Source: Pseudomonadota bacterium
GTDB taxonomy: Bacteria > Pseudomonadota > Alphaproteobacteria > Rhizobiales > Hyphomicrobiaceae
Direction of reading: 5' to 3'
DNA: 7,337 bases
NCBI GenBank assembly: GCA_023410905.1
Contig: JAEYPL010000232.1
Coordinates: 1-7,337 of the forward strand
The translations under genes were made by a program, and so were the position numbers. Positions within the stretch are counted from its first letter, which is position 1; each line of letters starts with the position of its first letter. Positions 5,525 through 7,337 of the stretch are shown in pieces. The notes below the pieces were generated by a model, which was not told where the DNA came from, did no database searches, and was given only the letters and a program-made list of their open reading frames with translations.

Positions 5525-6672
5525 CTGTTGCGCTCCGACTTCACATAGGTCTTCTGCCGCCTGAAGGTCGACTTTTTGTAGAGCGGGAATAGCTGGAAAT
5601 AGAGCTTGATCTTGAGCCAGCGCCCGTAGAGTCCCATGGGCTCGAACAGCACGAACATGATGATGATCAGGCCATAGATCGCGCCTTTGAGGCCTGGCGC
5701 CGAGAAGATCGCATAGAGCCAATCCTGAACGGCGCGTGCGCCCCCGTCGCCGAAACCTACACCGCGCGCGAGGCTCGCGATCATGCCGGGCACATCGTCC
5801 TTGAGCATGGTGATCATCGGATCGACCATGACGATGAAGATCGCACCAAGGATCGCCCCGTGCAGCCCGAACGCGCCGCCGATGATGATCACCATGATGA
5901 ACTCGATCGACAGCAGGAGCGTGAACATCTCCGGGCTGATGAACGACATCTTGTGCGCATACAGCGTGCCGGCGAGCCCCGTGATCGCGGCGCTGATCGC
6001 GAATGACCGCACTTTGTACTTCGCGAGGTCGATGCCCATGCTCTTGGCCGCCGTCTCGCTGTCGCGAATGGCGATGAAGGCGCGCCCGGTCGGCGAGCGC
6101 ATGAGGTTTAGCGTGGCGATGATGACCAGAACCAGAATGCCGAGGCACAGGAAGTAGAAGCTGTTGCTGTCGCGCGTGACGGTCTGACCGAAGAACTCGA
6201 CGGCGCGCACACGCATGCCCTCGTTGCCGTGCGTCACGCTCTCCCAGCGGGCGAGTATTTCTTCGACGATGAAGGCGAACGAGATCGTGGCGATCAGCAG
6301 ATAGATGCCGTGCAGCCGCAATGCCGGAATGCCGACGATGGCGCCGACCACGCCGGTCAGGATGCCCGCTGCGGGGAAGTAGACCTCGAAGGGATATCCG
6401 CGTGACTGCAGATAGCCGGCGGTGTAGGCGCCGATAGCGAGGAAGGCCGCATGGCCGATCGAACCTTGCCCGGTGAAGCCGACGAGGATCATCAGCGCGA
6501 CGCCAACGATCGCGTAGATGAAAACGAAGACGAGTTGGCTCTGTAGGTAGCTGCCGATGAAGTAGGGCGCAGCTGCTAGCACCGCGAACAGAAGACCGTA
6601 GGACCACCATGCCCCGCTGTGCTGCAGCAGTTTGATGTCCTGCTCGTAGTCGGTCTTGAAGATGAACCGCAT
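5521..6672 (-). CDS. livM: ABC transporter permease, LivM type
   Basis: An inner-membrane permease subunit, 383 residues, that pairs with LivH to form the channel. After about 24 mostly polar residues there are hydrophobic spans near 25-40, 46-66, 72-88, 98-118, 122-140, 172-190, 222-240, 250-266, 268-285 and 328-345. The family block GFTGQGSIGHAAFLAIGAY (65-83) is intact, as is the ATPase-docking (EAA-like) loop GRAFIAIRDSETAAKSMGI (196-214). A stretch of about 40 residues (285-325) between the last spans is longer than I expect for a minimal LivM, and the C-terminus (from about 353) is a basic tail ending KSERNR. ATG 6672 follows GGAG (6684-6681) by 8 nt and lies 18 nt after the livH stop. 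Its own stop overlaps the livG GTG, implying coupled translation. Confidence 0.95.
   Translation of the reverse strand: MRFIFKTDYEQDIKLLQHSGAWWSYGLLFAVLAAAPYFIGSYLQSQLVFVFIYAIVGVALMILVGFTGQGSIGHAAFLAIGAYTAGYLQSRGYPFEVYFPAAGILTGVVGAIVGIPALRLHGIYLLIATISFAFIVEEILARWESVTHGNEGMRVRAVEFFGQTVTRDSNSFYFLCLGILVLVIIATLNLMRSPTGRAFIAIRDSETAAKSMGIDLAKYKVRSFAISAAITGLAGTLYAHKMSFISPEMFTLLLSIEFIMVIIIGGAFGLHGAILGAIFIVMVDPMITMLKDDVPGMIASLARGVGFGDGGARAVQDWLYAIFSAPGLKGAIYGLIIIMFVLFEPMGLYGRWLKIKLYFQLFPLYKKSTFRRQKTYVKSERNR
5533..5536 (-). promoter_or_regulatory. Ribosome binding site supporting the livG GTG start
   Basis: The transcribed strand reads GGAG within the last codons of livM, 8 nt before GTG 5524. No in-frame ATG near this point gives the normal LivG N-terminus, so the site supports the GTG. 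Confidence 0.7.
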
Positions 6673-6690
6673 GGGCGCCGCTCCTGCTCC

Positions 6691-7337
6691 TCAGACCTTT
6701 TTGCGCCCGAGCGCGCCGAAGAGCCCTTCGGGCCTCAGCAGCAGCACCAGCAGCAGGATGATGTAGGGCGCGACGTCCTTCCAGCCCTGAGGCAGGTAGA
6801 AACCTGCCATGGTCTCGACGACGCCGATGATGAGACCGCCGACGAGGGCCCCCGGAATGGAGCCGAAGCCACCGAGCACCGCCGCCGGAAAAGCCTTGAG
6901 GCCGAGTGCCAGGCCGACATTGGAATGCACGAACGTGATCGGCGCCAGCAGCACGCCGGCGACGCCCGCCACCATCGCGCTGATGGCCCATACCAATGAC
7001 ACGACCCGCTTGACGGGAATGCCCATGTAGTACGCAGCGAGCATGTTCTCCGACGTCGCGCGCATGGCCGTGCCGAGGCGCGTGCGGTTGAAGAACAGGT
7101 ACAGCACCGCGATCAGAATGACCGTGACGACGATCACCGAGAGCTTGTCGTAAGCCAGCACGAGGTCGCCGATCTTGAGCACGCCTTCGGAGAAGGGCGC
7201 CTCGATCTTGAGGTCGTCCGTGCCCCAGATCATGCCGGCGAGCGAGCGCAGCAGAAAGCCGAGCCCGATCGTGACCATGATGACCGAGAAAAGCGGAAAG
7301 CCGAGGATCGGGCGGACCACGAACCGCTCGATGGTCA
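6691..7337 (-). CDS. livH: ABC transporter permease, LivH type (5' end off window)
   Basis: The C-terminal 214 residues of the second permease subunit. The frame is open to the window edge, and the visible part begins TIERFVVRPILGFP, which is internal to LivH-type proteins, so roughly the first 80-90 residues are missing. The GTG at 7320 is merely an internal valine. Hydrophobic spans include FSVIMVTIGLGFLL, LSVIVVTVILIAVLYLFF, VVSLVWAISAMVAGVAGVLL and VLGGFGSIPGALVGGLIIGV, ending with IILLLVLLLRPEGLFG. The loop TAMRATSENMLAAYYMGIP is the ATPase-docking element, and the C-terminal LRPEGLFG block is a family hallmark. It is the first visible gene; the operon promoter must lie further upstream. 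Confidence 0.94.
   Translation of the reverse strand, partial: TIERFVVRPILGFPLFSVIMVTIGLGFLLRSLAGMIWGTDDLKIEAPFSEGVLKIGDLVLAYDKLSVIVVTVILIAVLYLFFNRTRLGTAMRATSENMLAAYYMGIPVKRVVSLVWAISAMVAGVAGVLLAPITFVHSNVGLALGLKAFPAAVLGGFGSIPGALVGGLIIGVVETMAGFYLPQGWKDVAPYIILLLVLLLRPEGLFGALGRKKV

Noticed and set aside
6673..6690. Promoter or regulatory site between livH and livM
   Set aside because: The 18-nt gap holds only the ribosome binding site region; there is no room for a promoter and none is visible.
4766..6991. A single 741-codon open frame that would fuse a 489-residue N-terminal part to LivG
   Set aside because: The upstream part overlaps livM and livH in another frame and reads as an Arg/His-rich low-complexity shadow typical of GC-rich DNA. 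The true LivG N-terminus begins at GTG 5524 with its own ribosome binding site.

Overview
The window carries seven protein-coding genes, all on the minus strand and packed as one apparent operon read from high to low coordinates. The DNA is GC-rich (roughly 60% or more by eye). Start sites have strong purine-rich ribosome binding sites, and the gene families fit an alphaproteobacterium, most plausibly a Hyphomicrobiales (Rhizobiales)-type soil or water heterotroph. That placement is inferred from style and gene order, not from a marker gene.

In order of transcription: a 5'-truncated LivH-type permease (to 6691), a LivM-type permease (5521-6672), a LivG-type ATPase (4766-5524, GTG start overlapping the livM stop), a LivF-type ATPase (3928-4758), an AMP-forming acyl-CoA ligase (2056-3894), a periplasmic substrate-binding protein with a Sec signal peptide (766-1965), and the first 231 codons of an acyl-CoA dehydrogenase (1-693, continuing off the window). 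The promoter and first part of livH lie above 7337. The dehydrogenase C-terminus and any further genes lie below 1.

The first four genes and the binding protein make a complete branched-chain-amino-acid-type (HAAT family) ABC importer. The ligase and dehydrogenase in the same operon would attach CoA to the imported molecule and start its beta-oxidation. The simplest reading is a capture-activate-oxidise module for a carboxylic acid (fatty, branched, terpenoid or aromatic) rather than an amino-acid transporter. The ligand cannot be named from sequence. Several LivJ residues that hold the amino-acid backbone look replaced in this binding protein, which agrees with a non-amino-acid cargo.

Gene junctions are mostly tight: a 3-nt overlap at livM/livG and gaps of 7, 18 and 33 nt at three others. 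The two gaps around the binding-protein gene are the exceptions (90 and 72 nt). Each holds a strong inverted repeat ending just before the next ribosome binding site. These look like intercistronic RNA hairpins that could set the binding protein's expression apart from its neighbours. No tRNA, rRNA, CRISPR array, insertion sequence or canonical U-tract terminator was seen. The operon type is familiar, so I do not claim a wholly new system; the RNA structures and the unusual ATPase signature motif are the parts most worth checking.
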